64,000 nucleotides of DNA from Bacteroidota bacterium (GTDB lineage Bacteria; Bacteroidota; Bacteroidia; Chitinophagales; Chitinophagaceae): contig JAGWRO010000041.1 in assembly GCA_028876495.1 (NCBI GenBank), positions 1 to 64,000 of the forward strand. Reading direction: 5' to 3'. This document shows, in pieces, positions 53,021-62,167 of this stretch (its first letter is position 1; the number at the start of each line of letters is the position of its first letter). A program made the translations under genes and the position numbers. The notes beneath the pieces are model-generated. The model worked only from the letters and a program-made list of their open reading frames with translations. It had not been told where the DNA came from and searched no databases.

Positions 53021-54598
53021 TTATGGTAATTTTTGTGTTACGGAATTAGTCGCTATACCTGATAATACTTGTGAAAGTAAAAAATCTTTATCGTTATTGG
53101 GGCTTGAGTACTTAACAACTCCATCCATATTCAGATCTCCATTGCTATAACCAGATACTTGAGAAGTAGATACGCCTACTAAAATAGCACTTAGGAGGTA
53201 ATCCTTATCGTTAGAAGGTCCTGTATATTTCACATTTCCATTCATATTCGCATTGCCCGCCCACAAAACATACTTCCCATCACCTGCAACACCATGCGCA
53301 GATGCTCCTCCGTATAAAAAAGCAGAAGTGGTAAAATCAACTAATGGAGCTGTAGATTGTTTTTCAGATAATAATGGAGTAAATGATGAAGGATCAGTAC
53401 TTAAACCAAGATGGTTGCGATGCCTAACCACAATGGTATAATTAGCTGAAGAAACATTATTAAAAGTAACCGGGCTTTTTCCATCTACATCTACAATATC
53501 ACCGTCTCTTTGTACCAAAGCAGGTCTTGTTTGCACAACGGTAGTTCCGGCAGAATTTCTTAATTCTAAAAATACCCAATCTACAATATTGTCGTTTTGT
53601 GAAGCTTGATAACCTAAAACGGCAGCATTTATCGTATCAGCAGCGGCATCATTTACTTCGGTAAAAGCACTACTGTAAGGAGAAGTTTTGTATGGATCAG
53701 AATGAGGAATAACACCTGCGGATCTTAATTTATCTGACATTAAATGGGTTGTTGTATCGTAGGCACCTTGCAAAAATACTTTTCCTTTTAAAAGGTCGAA
53801 CTTATCCATTGCTGTAATATTGGCAGTGTCAATGATTATGGGAAATGAGATCGTATTTGAAGTAGTATTAACTGTTCCACTTGCTGAAGACCAATCAGTG
53901 CCGTCAAATAAATAGCTTTTTAAATTGTTTTCGGTCCCCGAGATATCAGTGGGATCGGTATAGCGGGCATCTACATTTAAAGAGCCACTGATACCTGTTT
54001 GTGTAATTGTCCAGTTAGCCTTTAAATAATCAGTAGTGGATGGTGGTTTATGGGCACTTGCTGAATCCAGCACTTGTACGCCTACTTTGGCTCCACTGTA
54101 ACTTCCGGATGTGGTAAGAAATGCTGGCCGGTAAACCGTTCCCGCGCCTACCGGGATTTCGTTCGAAGTAAGGTTGGAAGAAATTTCTTTAAATACCTGG
54201 CCTGCACTATCTGTTTCAATAAATTTTCCTGTTCCCATTCCGGAAAGACTTGTTATATCGGCGAGTGAAAAATTATGATTGTTAATAATGAATTTTCCAT
54301 TGGTAAATAAAAGCGAATTGGAAACTCTCATATCGCCGGTTAACCAAACTCCATTAGAATTATCGATTTCCAGGTTAGGAATGGAGTTGCCATTCATATT
54401 TACTGATTGAGAATCAATTCCTTGTAGTAGAAATTTACCAAAACCAGGCAATCCCTTTGCACTTGAAATATCGCCTGTAACAGTAACCACGGCGCCGGTT
54501 TGTACAACAAAACTAACTGAATCAATAGTTAGCTGTGCGTTGACTCCATTATACATAAAAACGACACAAGAAATAATGAATAAAACTTTTTTTCTCAT
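53021..54598 (-). CDS. Secreted protein with C-terminal dockerin-like repeat pair
   Basis: 525 aa. Signal peptide MRKKVLFIISCVVFMYNGVNA. The middle is beta-rich and uncharacterised. The C-terminus has two copies of a calcium-loop repeat: GNANMNGNVKYTGPSNDKDY (448-467) and GDLNMDGVVKYSSPNNDKDF (487-506), each followed by LLS; the D-x-N-x-D-G-x-V start matches a dockerin/EF-hand loop with an extra 4-residue insertion. Unlike its neighbour it has no T9SS sorting domain. The likely model is that it docks to the partner encoded 10 bp downstream. Confidence 0.78.
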   Translation of the reverse strand: MRKKVLFIISCVVFMYNGVNAQLTIDSVSFVVQTGAVVTVTGDISSAKGLPGFGKFLLQGIDSQSVNMNGNSIPNLEIDNSNGVWLTGDMRVSNSLLFTNGKFIINNHNFSLADITSLSGMGTGKFIETDSAGQVFKEISSNLTSNEIPVGAGTVYRPAFLTTSGSYSGAKVGVQVLDSASAHKPPSTTDYLKANWTITQTGISGSLNVDARYTDPTDISGTENNLKSYLFDGTDWSSASGTVNTTSNTISFPIIIDTANITAMDKFDLLKGKVFLQGAYDTTTHLMSDKLRSAGVIPHSDPYKTSPYSSAFTEVNDAAADTINAAVLGYQASQNDNIVDWVFLELRNSAGTTVVQTRPALVQRDGDIVDVDGKSPVTFNNVSSANYTIVVRHRNHLGLSTDPSSFTPLLSEKQSTAPLVDFTTSAFLYGGASAHGVAGDGKYVLWAGNANMNGNVKYTGPSNDKDYLLSAILVGVSTSQVSGYSNGDLNMDGVVKYSSPNNDKDFLLSQVLSGIATNSVTQKLP

Positions 54599-55052
54599 AA
54601 AAAAATCTGCTTACTGTATTATGATAAATTTCCGGGTATATAAAAATAAAGAATAATGGTGGCACAACAATAAATCTCAAAAAACAAATCGCAAACTTTA
54701 AGCCAGAAAGATTTATTTTAAAGAGAACATGGAATTAAAAGATGCTTATTTTGTTAGTTTACTGGGGTTCTCTCAGCATTCAGTGTCCAGCATTCAGCAT
54801 TCAGTATTCAACGAACTTTCGACTTTCTTTGCTATTCGCAATTCGTAATTCTTAATTCATCTTGCCTCTTCAAAAAACGAAGTTTTTCTTTGTGCCCTTC
54901 GTGTCTTAGTGGTAAAACTGTTACACTTTATCACGATCTCCACTCCACTACTTACGAAATTCTTAATCCGTAATTCGTAATTCTTAATCCTTCCCTTTGC
55001 TTTTTGTGTATTTCTCATTTTAGCTTAGGTTTGTAACTCTTAAAAAAAATTC
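54599..55052. repeat. Repeat-rich intergenic region upstream of sucB
   Basis: Contains several cattcag units (54777-54808), two copies of AATTCGTAATTCTTAAT (54840-54856, 54972-54988) related to the arms around the four-helix-bundle gene, and a gtgcccttcgtgtcttagtgg stretch. No gene is seen. The sucB promoter should lie here. Confidence 0.65.
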
Positions 55053-56315
55053 ATGTCAATAGAAATTAAAGTGCCTGCGGTAGGCGAAAGCATTAGTGAA
55101 GTAACACTTACAAAGTGGATAAAAAAAGATGGCGAATGGGTTGACAGAGATGAGGTAATTGCTGAGTTGGAAAGTGAAAAAGCAACTTTTGAGATTAATG
55201 CAGAGCAGGCAGGAATTTTACATACCATTGCCAAAGAAGATGATGATTTACAAATTGGCGATGTTGTTTGCACCATTGATGAAACCGCGGAGAAACCGGC
55301 TGGCAAAAGTGAATTGAAAGAAGATAAAAAACCGGAAGCAGAACAAAAAGAAACCAAACCGGAACCCAAAGCAGAAGATATTTCTGTAAAAACAATTTCT
55401 CCTGAAGAAAATAAGCGCCTACAAAATGAAGGCGTAAAAGCAACTCCGGTTGCGGCAGCCATTCTCGCTGATAAGAAAGTAGATGTTTCAAAAATAACGG
55501 CTACAGGCTCTCATGGTAAAATAACGAAGAATGATGTAATTGATGCACTTTCAAATCCGGGAAGAGCGATAGACAAAGAACTTTTCAGCAGAGAGGAAAA
55601 GACTGAAAAAATGAGCAAGCTGCGCAAGACGATCAGCAGAAGATTGGTGGAGGCAAAAAACAGTACTGCCATGCTTACCACTTTCAATGAAGTGGACATG
55701 AGTGCTATTATGGAGTTGAGAGCGAAGTATAAAGAGACTTTTAAAAAAACGCATGAAGTGAACCTGGGTTTCATGAGTTTTTTTACCAAGGCCTGCTGTT
55801 TTGCTTTGCAGGAATGGCCTTCGGTAAACGCAAGGATCGAAGATGAAAATATTATTTATCATGAATTTTGTGATATTTCAATCGCTGTTTCCTCTCCGAA
55901 AGGATTGGTAGTTCCCGTGATACGAAATGCTGAAAGCCTTAGTATGGCAGAAATTGAAAAAGAAGTGGTTCAACTGGCTGTCAAAGCGAGGGAAAGTAAG
56001 CTCACTATTGAAGAAATGACGGGTGGCACTTTCACCATCACCAATGGTGGCATATTTGGCTCTATGATGAGTACACCTATTATCAATATTCCTCAAAGCG
56101 CCATTTTAGGAATGCACAATATTATTGAGCGTCCTGTGGCCGTGAAAGGACAGGTAGTAATTAAGCCAATGATGTATTTGGCATTAAGTTATGATCACCG
56201 CATAATTGACGGCCGTGAATCTGTAAGCTTTTTGGTAAGGGTAAAACAGATGCTTGAAAACCCTGAACAGCTTTTATTTGGCAAAGACCCTGTCAAAGCA
56301 CTTTTGCAGATTTAA
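55053..56315 (+). CDS. sucB: Dihydrolipoyllysine-residue succinyltransferase (2-oxoglutarate dehydrogenase E2)
   Basis: 420 aa. Lipoyl domain 1-75 with lipoyl-lysine Lys43 (ESEKATFE), a Glu/Lys/Pro-rich linker, peripheral-subunit-binding domain around 128-166 ([14 protein letters not shown]), then the catalytic acyltransferase domain with His382 and Asp386 ([10 protein letters not shown]). Passes succinyl groups to CoA. The start ATG is 55053. Separated from sucA by an opposite-strand surface-protein pair. Confidence 0.97.
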   Translation: MSIEIKVPAVGESISEVTLTKWIKKDGEWVDRDEVIAELESEKATFEINAEQAGILHTIAKEDDDLQIGDVVCTIDETAEKPAGKSELKEDKKPEAEQKETKPEPKAEDISVKTISPEENKRLQNEGVKATPVAAAILADKKVDVSKITATGSHGKITKNDVIDALSNPGRAIDKELFSREEKTEKMSKLRKTISRRLVEAKNSTAMLTTFNEVDMSAIMELRAKYKETFKKTHEVNLGFMSFFTKACCFALQEWPSVNARIEDENIIYHEFCDISIAVSSPKGLVVPVIRNAESLSMAEIEKEVVQLAVKARESKLTIEEMTGGTFTITNGGIFGSMMSTPIINIPQSAILGMHNIIERPVAVKGQVVIKPMMYLALSYDHRIIDGRESVSFLVRVKQMLENPEQLLFGKDPVKALLQI

Positions 56316-56330
56316 TCCTTAATAATTTTT

Positions 56331-57563
56331 ATGCAATCAGGTGAAGTCCCTTCCCATACAAATGGAAATTATTTTCACCGTTATTTAAATTATGCAGTTT
56401 CTCTGCTTGATAACTATCACGGCAATGAGCCCTTTCATTTGTATTTGAAGAAATATTTTTCGGTAAACAAAAAACACGGTTCAAAAGACAGGAAAATTAT
56501 TTCTTCCCTTTGTTATGATTTTTTTCGTTTAGGTTTTGGCGTTAGTTCGGTTATTTCTATTGAAGAAAAATTGCTTTTAGCGACTTTCCTTATTGAAAAT
56601 AATTCGTCTTTCATACTTCAAAAATTGAAACCGGATTGGAATGAAAAAATACAATTGAGCCTTTCTGAAAAAATTAAAACCGTCAAAAATATTTTTACTG
56701 CAGCAAACATTTTTCCCTTTAATAATGAACTTAGTGATGAAATAAATATTGATCAATTCAATTTGTCTTTTTTAACCCAACCAAAATTATTTATCAGGAT
56801 AAGGCCCGGACAGCAAAAGTTGGTTTTCGACAAACTAAAAACTGCGAATATTTCTTTTGAAAAGCTTAATAATAGTTGTCTTGCTTTTTCAAACAATGAA
56901 AAAGTGAGCGATGTTCTTTTAATTGATAAAGAAGCAGTGATACAGGATTATAATTCTCAGAAAACGCTAAATCTTCTTGCATCATACATCGAATATCCTA
57001 CATCATCCATTTCGATTTGGGATTGCTGCGCAGCAAGCGGTGGCAAAGCTATTCTTGCACACGATCTGTTAAAAGATATAAAACTTACGGTAAGCGACAC
57101 ACGCAAAAATATCCTTCAAAACCTAAAGTTGCGTTTTGAAAAAGCGGGTATAAAAAATTACACTTCCTTTATTGCGGATCTTTCTGGTTCCCCTCCCCCG
57201 GAGAGCTTTTCCCGTCCATTCGGGAGGATTAATGGGAGGCCGCCCTTTGATTTAATCATTGCAGATGTTCCATGTTCTGGTTCGGGAACGTGGGCAAGAA
57301 CGCCGGAACAGCTTTCTTTTTTTGATAAAAAGGAAATAAAAAGATATACTGAATTGCAACAAAAAATTGTTTTAAATGCGGTTCCGTATTTAAAAGAGAA
57401 TGGTTTCTTACTTTACATCACCTGCTCTGTTTTTAAAAGAGAAAATGAAGAAAATGTAATCTTTATTCAAGAAAAAACAGGTCTTCAATTGGTAAAAGCT
57501 GAATATTTAAAAGGCTCTGAAATGCAGGCAGATACTTTGTTTGTGGCATTATTTAAAAAGTAA
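56331..57563 (+). CDS. RsmB-like 5-methylcytosine RNA methyltransferase with an in-frame inserted element
   Basis: 410 aa NOL1/NOP2/Sun-family SAM-dependent methyltransferase. SAM loop CCAASGGKA near 230, motif IV PCSG with Cys315, and catalytic Cys365 (ITCS). An N-terminal NusB-like helical part precedes. Between the strand ending FIADLS and FDLIIADVPCSG is a ~20-residue insert (Gly286-Pro305, Pro/Arg/Gly-rich) encoded by a GC-rich palindromic sequence; family members normally have few residues here. Sixteen bp after sucB, likely same transcript. Target (16S C967 or other) inferred only. Confidence 0.86.
   Translation: MQSGEVPSHTNGNYFHRYLNYAVSLLDNYHGNEPFHLYLKKYFSVNKKHGSKDRKIISSLCYDFFRLGFGVSSVISIEEKLLLATFLIENNSSFILQKLKPDWNEKIQLSLSEKIKTVKNIFTAANIFPFNNELSDEINIDQFNLSFLTQPKLFIRIRPGQQKLVFDKLKTANISFEKLNNSCLAFSNNEKVSDVLLIDKEAVIQDYNSQKTLNLLASYIEYPTSSISIWDCCAASGGKAILAHDLLKDIKLTVSDTRKNILQNLKLRFEKAGIKNYTSFIADLSGSPPPESFSRPFGRINGRPPFDLIIADVPCSGSGTWARTPEQLSFFDKKEIKRYTELQQKIVLNAVPYLKENGFLLYITCSVFKRENEENVIFIQEKTGLQLVKAEYLKGSEMQADTLFVALFKK
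57186..57245. repeat. GC-rich palindromic element (copy 2) inserted in frame in the methyltransferase gene
   Basis: Sixty-base GC-rich segment with CCTCCC/GGGAGG pairings and a TCCCG-TCCATT-CGGGA hairpin. Its core TTCCCGTCCATTCGGG (57209-57224) matches the rpmI-leader copy at 14 of 16 positions. Length is a multiple of three, so the reading frame is kept. Confidence 0.55.
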
Positions 57564-57620
57564 TTATGGCTGATGTTTTTCCGCTTAAATCTAAAATGAG
57601 AATCACGGGTATTTGTTGCT

Positions 57621-59330
57621 TTACTGAACCAGTAATTTAAAACTCTCTTTGTTTTTACCATCACTGAATTTTAAAATGTACAACCCTTTTTGAAGCGCCT
57701 GCATTTGATCAAAACTAATCGTTTGTATTACTCCTTGCTGTAGAGAAACCTGTTTTGAAAAATAAAATTTTCCTGATGCGTCATATAATCTAAAGGTAGC
57801 TGTAGAAGTAATTTGTGGCTTTATGGCAACGGTAAAATTATCTTTAAAAGGATTGGGAAACACTTTTATGAATTGATTGCCTAAAATGGCTGCAACATTT
57901 TTGGCAGCTCTTTGCTGGCTAAGATCATCAAAAGCTTTTTTGAAATCAGGAATACCGTATCCAATTCTGTCATCGGGATTATTATAAATGCTGCTGCTTT
58001 TTTTAACTGCTTCAATAATTTGCATATTGGTAAACTCAGGAAATGCCTGCCACAAACAAGTGACTAAACCAGCAAGATTGGGTGTTGCAAAGGAAGTTCC
58101 ATAACCAACCTGGATAGGGCCGGTTGTGGATGAAAGTGCAGTTCCTGAACCAACAGAAGCTGCTGTAGGCTTCACTCTTCCATCGCTTGCCGGGCCATAA
58201 CTGCTAAAACTTGCCACATTTCCAGATACATCGGTTGCCCCAACGGTTATTATGCTGTCAGCGTCAGCAGGTGTTATAATATAATGCCAGCTGTTATCAC
58301 CTTCATTGCCGGCAGCGGCAAGTACGATCATTCCTTTTTTTGCAGCAAGTGTGGCTGCTTTGGCAATCATGGTGGTGTGCCCATTCATGTCAGAATATGT
58401 ATAATCGAAAACAGGATTATCAAATAAATTATAACCAAGAGAAGTTGAAATAATATCAGCGCCTGCACTATCCGCTCTTTCAGCAGCCGCGATCCAATAT
58501 TGTTCTTCCACAGGCGATTCTGAATTTACATCTTCCGAGCGGTACAATAAAAATCTTGCATCCGGGCAACTACCCACCAACTGGCCGGGAATATTTCCTG
58601 CAATCACAGAAAAGCACATCATGCCATGATAAAAATCCTCATCAACGCTTGTTTCGTTCGCTACAAAATCGTAAGTGTCAATCACCTGGTTATTGATATT
58701 TATGCTGTCAAAAGCAGGCAAAGTTTTGTAATGATAAAAACCTGCGTCAAGAATGGCTATCAACATTCCCTGCCCACTAAAACCCTCGTTGTGTAAATAT
58801 TCACCGTTATGAATATGAATCTGGTCGTAAGAATTGCCGTACGAATAATAGTTTCCCGGAACCGGTGGCGATGCTGGCGAAGTAATTCCTTTTATTTGTT
58901 CATTAAATTTATCTTTTAATATTTCATTGTCCGATTGATTTCGATGAACTAAATTCGGACTCATCAATCTTTTTACCGGCTCAGTTTTTACTACAAAAGA
59001 AAAACTGTTGATCTTAGAAAGTGCAGTAGAATCTGTAGTTGAAATACAAACCTGGTTGAACCATTTTGATTGATCAAGAACGGTAACATTGCTTACCGAT
59101 TGAATGCTATCTATATAAGCAGGAACAATGGGCAAATCTGTTTCATCAATCGCAATACCTTGTTTGGCTCTTCTTTCAATGGCTTTTGCAGATAGAAATT
59201 TTGAAGGATCATTTATTGAAAAAGGAGTCCCTGTTTTGTCTTTAAACCTTACAATGTATTTTGTAAACTGGGCAGAGAGATGCAGAGAAAAAAAAGTGAT
59301 AGCGAAAAGAAGCAAATATTTTTTTCTCAT
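57621..59330 (-). CDS. S8 subtilisin-like serine protease, T9SS-sorted
   Basis: 569 aa. Signal peptide to about residue 20, propeptide-like region, then the S8 domain with Asp195 (AILDAGF), His235 (FYHGMM), Asn342 (AAGNEG) and Ser413 (GTSFATP), all intact. C-terminal T9SS type A domain (VFPNPFKDNF ... GLYILKFSDG). Secreted endopeptidase. The HGMM context of the histidine differs from the usual HGT but is seen in this Bacteroidota group. Lies 53 bp downstream of a lipoprotein gene. Confidence 0.92.
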   Translation of the reverse strand: MRKKYLLLFAITFFSLHLSAQFTKYIVRFKDKTGTPFSINDPSKFLSAKAIERRAKQGIAIDETDLPIVPAYIDSIQSVSNVTVLDQSKWFNQVCISTTDSTALSKINSFSFVVKTEPVKRLMSPNLVHRNQSDNEILKDKFNEQIKGITSPASPPVPGNYYSYGNSYDQIHIHNGEYLHNEGFSGQGMLIAILDAGFYHYKTLPAFDSININNQVIDTYDFVANETSVDEDFYHGMMCFSVIAGNIPGQLVGSCPDARFLLYRSEDVNSESPVEEQYWIAAAERADSAGADIISTSLGYNLFDNPVFDYTYSDMNGHTTMIAKAATLAAKKGMIVLAAAGNEGDNSWHYIITPADADSIITVGATDVSGNVASFSSYGPASDGRVKPTAASVGSGTALSSTTGPIQVGYGTSFATPNLAGLVTCLWQAFPEFTNMQIIEAVKKSSSIYNNPDDRIGYGIPDFKKAFDDLSQQRAAKNVAAILGNQFIKVFPNPFKDNFTVAIKPQITSTATFRLYDASGKFYFSKQVSLQQGVIQTISFDQMQALQKGLYILKFSDGKNKESFKLLVQ

Positions 59331-59382
59331 AAAATAAAAAAACGGCTTTTTTGTTGTTTCACTGAATTCTTATTTGAACCAA

Positions 59383-60120
59383 TCAATTATAATCAATGAT
59401 GCTTAATTTTTCTCCAAAACCTTTGTAAGTGTTATCAGTGCCCTGGTATTCCCAATGAATAAAATCTTTATAAATCAACCCTACGTTTTTTGCATACTTT
59501 TCAATACTATATGTCTTTTCAGCGTATTGGGTTCCGGAAATCTTTGGGTCACCGGTTGAATCAGAAACTTCAAAAACAGTGATTGTATTCTGAAAATCTT
59601 TTGAATTGATCGTTAAAGGCGAGTCCACATTTTCGTAAGTATAATTCCAATCTTCCATAAAAGCCGGATTGGCAAAAACATAGGACCGGTAAGGATCGAA
59701 GGCTAAGTAACTATTCCCTTTCCACGAAAAGCCATCTGTTATTGGTTCCATTAATTTTATAAAACGAAGATTATCCTGGATGTACTCAATTGATTTGCCG
59801 GTAGGGAAAACTGTAAAAACATTATCAATTGCCCAGTTTTGGGTTGAATCCGCGCGCAAATAGCGATAAATAGTGTATCCCGGTCTTCCTAAATTGTCAG
59901 TAGTTTGTGCCTCCACTTTATATTGAGCCTGGTAATGTCTTACCGTTTCTGTTTGATTGAAATTGGTGAAAATTGTTGAATCAAGATCGTAAGTAATGTA
60001 TTTTCCAACTTGCAGGGGAAAATAATCATTAACTGAAGCAGTTGTAAAAATTTCGGTTTCTTTCTTACATGAAGCAAACAGGAAAATAATAAAAGCAAAA
60101 CTGATTAAACGTTTTGTCAT
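59383..60120 (-). CDS. Lipoprotein of unknown function
   Basis: 245 aa with lipobox LFASC (Cys18). The rest is beta-rich (NDYFPLQVGKYITYDLDSTIF at the start of the mature part), a pattern common in Bacteroidota outer-membrane-associated lipoproteins. No domain recognised. It sits between mnmA and the subtilase on the same strand and may be exported to the periplasmic face of the outer membrane. Confidence 0.82.
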   Translation of the reverse strand: MTKRLISFAFIIFLFASCKKETEIFTTASVNDYFPLQVGKYITYDLDSTIFTNFNQTETVRHYQAQYKVEAQTTDNLGRPGYTIYRYLRADSTQNWAIDNVFTVFPTGKSIEYIQDNLRFIKLMEPITDGFSWKGNSYLAFDPYRSYVFANPAFMEDWNYTYENVDSPLTINSKDFQNTITVFEVSDSTGDPKISGTQYAEKTYSIEKYAKNVGLIYKDFIHWEYQGTDNTYKGFGEKLSIIDYN

Positions 60121-60183
60121 ATTTCAGGATTAAAAATGCTTTTGAAAGTTACGGAAAGGGAGCATTGGAAATCAGCTTTAAAG

Positions 60184-61281
60184 TTAATTTCTTTGGATGA
60201 TTCCGCCGCCAATCACATCATTTTCTTCGTAAAAAACTGCACTTTGTCCGGGTGCAATCCCTTTTACGTTTTCATAAAAACGGACTTTTAATCCATTTTC
60301 GTATGCAAAAAGATTAGAAAGCGCGCCTTTATCTTTATACCTGATTTTGGTTACCGCTTCCATTCCTTCAGAAATACCGTCGTATTTTATCCAGTTAATT
60401 CCTTTTACCGTCATTTCACTTCCTTTCAAATCTTCTTCATCTCCTAAAACAATTGTGTTGGTTTCAGGGATTATTTTGGTAACGAAGGCAGGTTTACCCA
60501 AAGCGATATCAAGCCCCTTTCTTTGGCCAACCGTATAAAAAGGATAGCCCTTGTGTGGACCCAGGATTTTCCCTTCCTTATCCACAAAAAATCCTCCTGA
60601 AACTTTTTCTTCAAGGCCTTCTACTTTTCTTTTTAAGAAACCACGGTAATCATTATCCGGAACAAAACAAATTTCATAACTCTCATTCTTTTTTGCCAGT
60701 TCAGGATAACCGAAATCAATAGCCATTTGCCTTATTTCACTTTTCCGGTAAGTTCCGAGTGGCAAGATAGTCCGCCTCAGAAGATCCTGTTCCAATCCCC
60801 ACAAAACATAGCTTTGATCTTTGGTTTCGTCAATCCCTTTCCTGATGAAATATCTGTTGTTAGAATGTTGATGAATCTGGGCATAATGGCCTGTAGCAAT
60901 AAAATCACAGCCAAGCGCATCGGCTCTTTTTGAAAGTGCGCGCCATTTTATGTGTGTATTGCACAAAACACAAGGGTTGGGAGTACGACCTGCAATGTAT
61001 TCTTCTACAAAGTTGTCTATCACAAAATCCCCGAATTCTTCACGGATGTCCAAAATAAAATGAGGGAAACCGTGTTGAACGGCCGCCATCCTCGCATCAT
61101 TAAAGCTATCGATATTGCAGCAGCCGGTTTCTTTGTTACTTTTTCCTCCACTCGTTGCGTAATCCCACGTTTTCATGGTGATGCCCACCACTTCATAACC
61201 TTCATTATGAAGCATTAAGGCAGCTACGGTGCTGTCAATACCACCGCTCATTGCCATCAAAACTTTTCCTTTTTTACTCAT
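60184..61281 (-). CDS. mnmA: tRNA-specific 2-thiouridylase
   Basis: 365 aa from ATG 61281 (MSKKGKVLMAMSGGIDS). PP-loop SGGIDS at 12-17 (usually SGGVDS), catalytic cysteines Cys104 (NPCVLC) and Cys205 (YEICF), and the PFYTVGQRKGL segment. Adds sulfur at position 2 of U34 in Lys, Glu and Gln tRNAs. The longer frame to 61383 starts before the terminator hairpin and is not used. TATCTTTG minus-10 box lies ~20 bp upstream. Confidence 0.96.
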   Translation of the reverse strand: MSKKGKVLMAMSGGIDSTVAALMLHNEGYEVVGITMKTWDYATSGGKSNKETGCCNIDSFNDARMAAVQHGFPHFILDIREEFGDFVIDNFVEEYIAGRTPNPCVLCNTHIKWRALSKRADALGCDFIATGHYAQIHQHSNNRYFIRKGIDETKDQSYVLWGLEQDLLRRTILPLGTYRKSEIRQMAIDFGYPELAKKNESYEICFVPDNDYRGFLKRKVEGLEEKVSGGFFVDKEGKILGPHKGYPFYTVGQRKGLDIALGKPAFVTKIIPETNTIVLGDEEDLKGSEMTVKGINWIKYDGISEGMEAVTKIRYKDKGALSNLFAYENGLKVRFYENVKGIAPGQSAVFYEENDVIGGGIIQRN

Positions 61282-61341
61282 GCTCAAAAATAATTCGCAA
61301 AGATACAATTTTCGCCTGTGGAGAAGGTTGAATCTTATGCT

Positions 61342-61371
61342 AAAAAACCGGCCATCTTTCGAAGGCCGGTC
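61342..61371 (-). terminator. Terminator of the Spy-like gene
   Basis: ACCGGCC / GGCCGGT stem with a 10-nt loop and six T on the minus strand, between the Spy-like gene and mnmA. Confidence 0.85.
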
Positions 61372-61401
61372 TTTAATTTTCATAGAATTTTTTTAGCCAC
61401 A

Positions 61402-62073
61402 TTAAGATTGCTGGGGTTGCTTCATTTTGTTTTGGTTGTTGTGCATCTTACGGTTTTGCATTCTTTGCTGCCTGAAAGCTTTCATTTTTGCCTGTTGATC
61501 AGGGGTGAGGATTGCATTTACTTTACCCATTTGGTCTTTATGCAATGCTTTCATTTTTTCTTTCTTTTGATCTGCCGAAAGGCCTGCATCATTTTGAATG
61601 GCATTTCTTTGTTGTTGCATACTTTCATGCAAAGCCTTCATCTGGTTTTTTTGATCCGTGGTCAGACCGAGTTGATCATTCATCATTTGATGACCTTTTT
61701 GCATTCTTTGGTTTTTTCCACGTTGTTCCCTGAACGCTCTCATTTTTGCCTGTTGGTCGGGGGTGAGAATGGCGTTCATCTTTTGCATTTGTGATTGGCG
61801 CAATGATTTCATCTTTTCCTTCTTTTGATCTGCAGTAAGACTTGCATCGTTTTGGATGGCACTGTGTTGCTGTTTCATTTGTTCGCGCATCGATTTTAGC
61901 TGCGTTTTCTGATCTTCAGTCAGGTTGAGATCCTGCATCATTTTTCCTTTTTGAAAATGATGGGACGAATCGGATTTAATTCGCTGATGCTGAGGCATTT
62001 CTCTTTGAATTTGCGCATTGCTATTTGCTATAAAAAAGAGGCCTGCAACTGCAACGAGGAGTAACTTTTTCAT
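61402..62073 (-). CDS. Spy/LTxxQ-type periplasmic protein with internal duplication
   Basis: 223 aa from ATG 62073. Signal peptide MKKLLLVAVAGLFFIANSNA. Two tandem 86-residue modules (51-136, 137-223), each starting L-T-x-D-Q-K and containing SADQKKEKMKAL, AILTPDQQAKM and a basic RxQR tail; the duplication is also visible in DNA (258-bp offset). LTxxQ helices are the hallmark of Spy/CpxP, periplasmic chaperones and metal/stress sensors. Highly charged, Gln/Met/Lys-rich. Earlier frame to 62220 overlaps the neighbouring terminator. Confidence 0.85.
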   Translation of the reverse strand: MKKLLLVAVAGLFFIANSNAQIQREMPQHQRIKSDSSHHFQKGKMMQDLNLTEDQKTQLKSMREQMKQQHSAIQNDASLTADQKKEKMKSLRQSQMQKMNAILTPDQQAKMRAFREQRGKNQRMQKGHQMMNDQLGLTTDQKNQMKALHESMQQQRNAIQNDAGLSADQKKEKMKALHKDQMGKVNAILTPDQQAKMKAFRQQRMQNRKMHNNQNKMKQPQQS

Positions 62074-62113
62074 GTGTGTAATTTTATGTTTTATTTCAAG
62101 GATAGATAAAACA

Positions 62114-62142
62114 AACAGGCCGAAGTTTAACTCCGGCCTGTT
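62114..62142 (-). terminator. Terminator of glutamine synthetase gene
   Basis: AACAGGCCG / CGGCCTGTT with an 11-nt loop and T-rich minus-strand tail (GTTTGTTTT), 25 bp after the stop codon. Confidence 0.8.
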
Positions 62143-62167
62143 AAAAAAAGTACAACACTTTTGGATA

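Noticed and set aside
61282-61383. Longer MnmA start
   Set aside because: It would read through the terminator hairpin of the upstream gene; the conserved PP-loop needs only the ATG at 61281.
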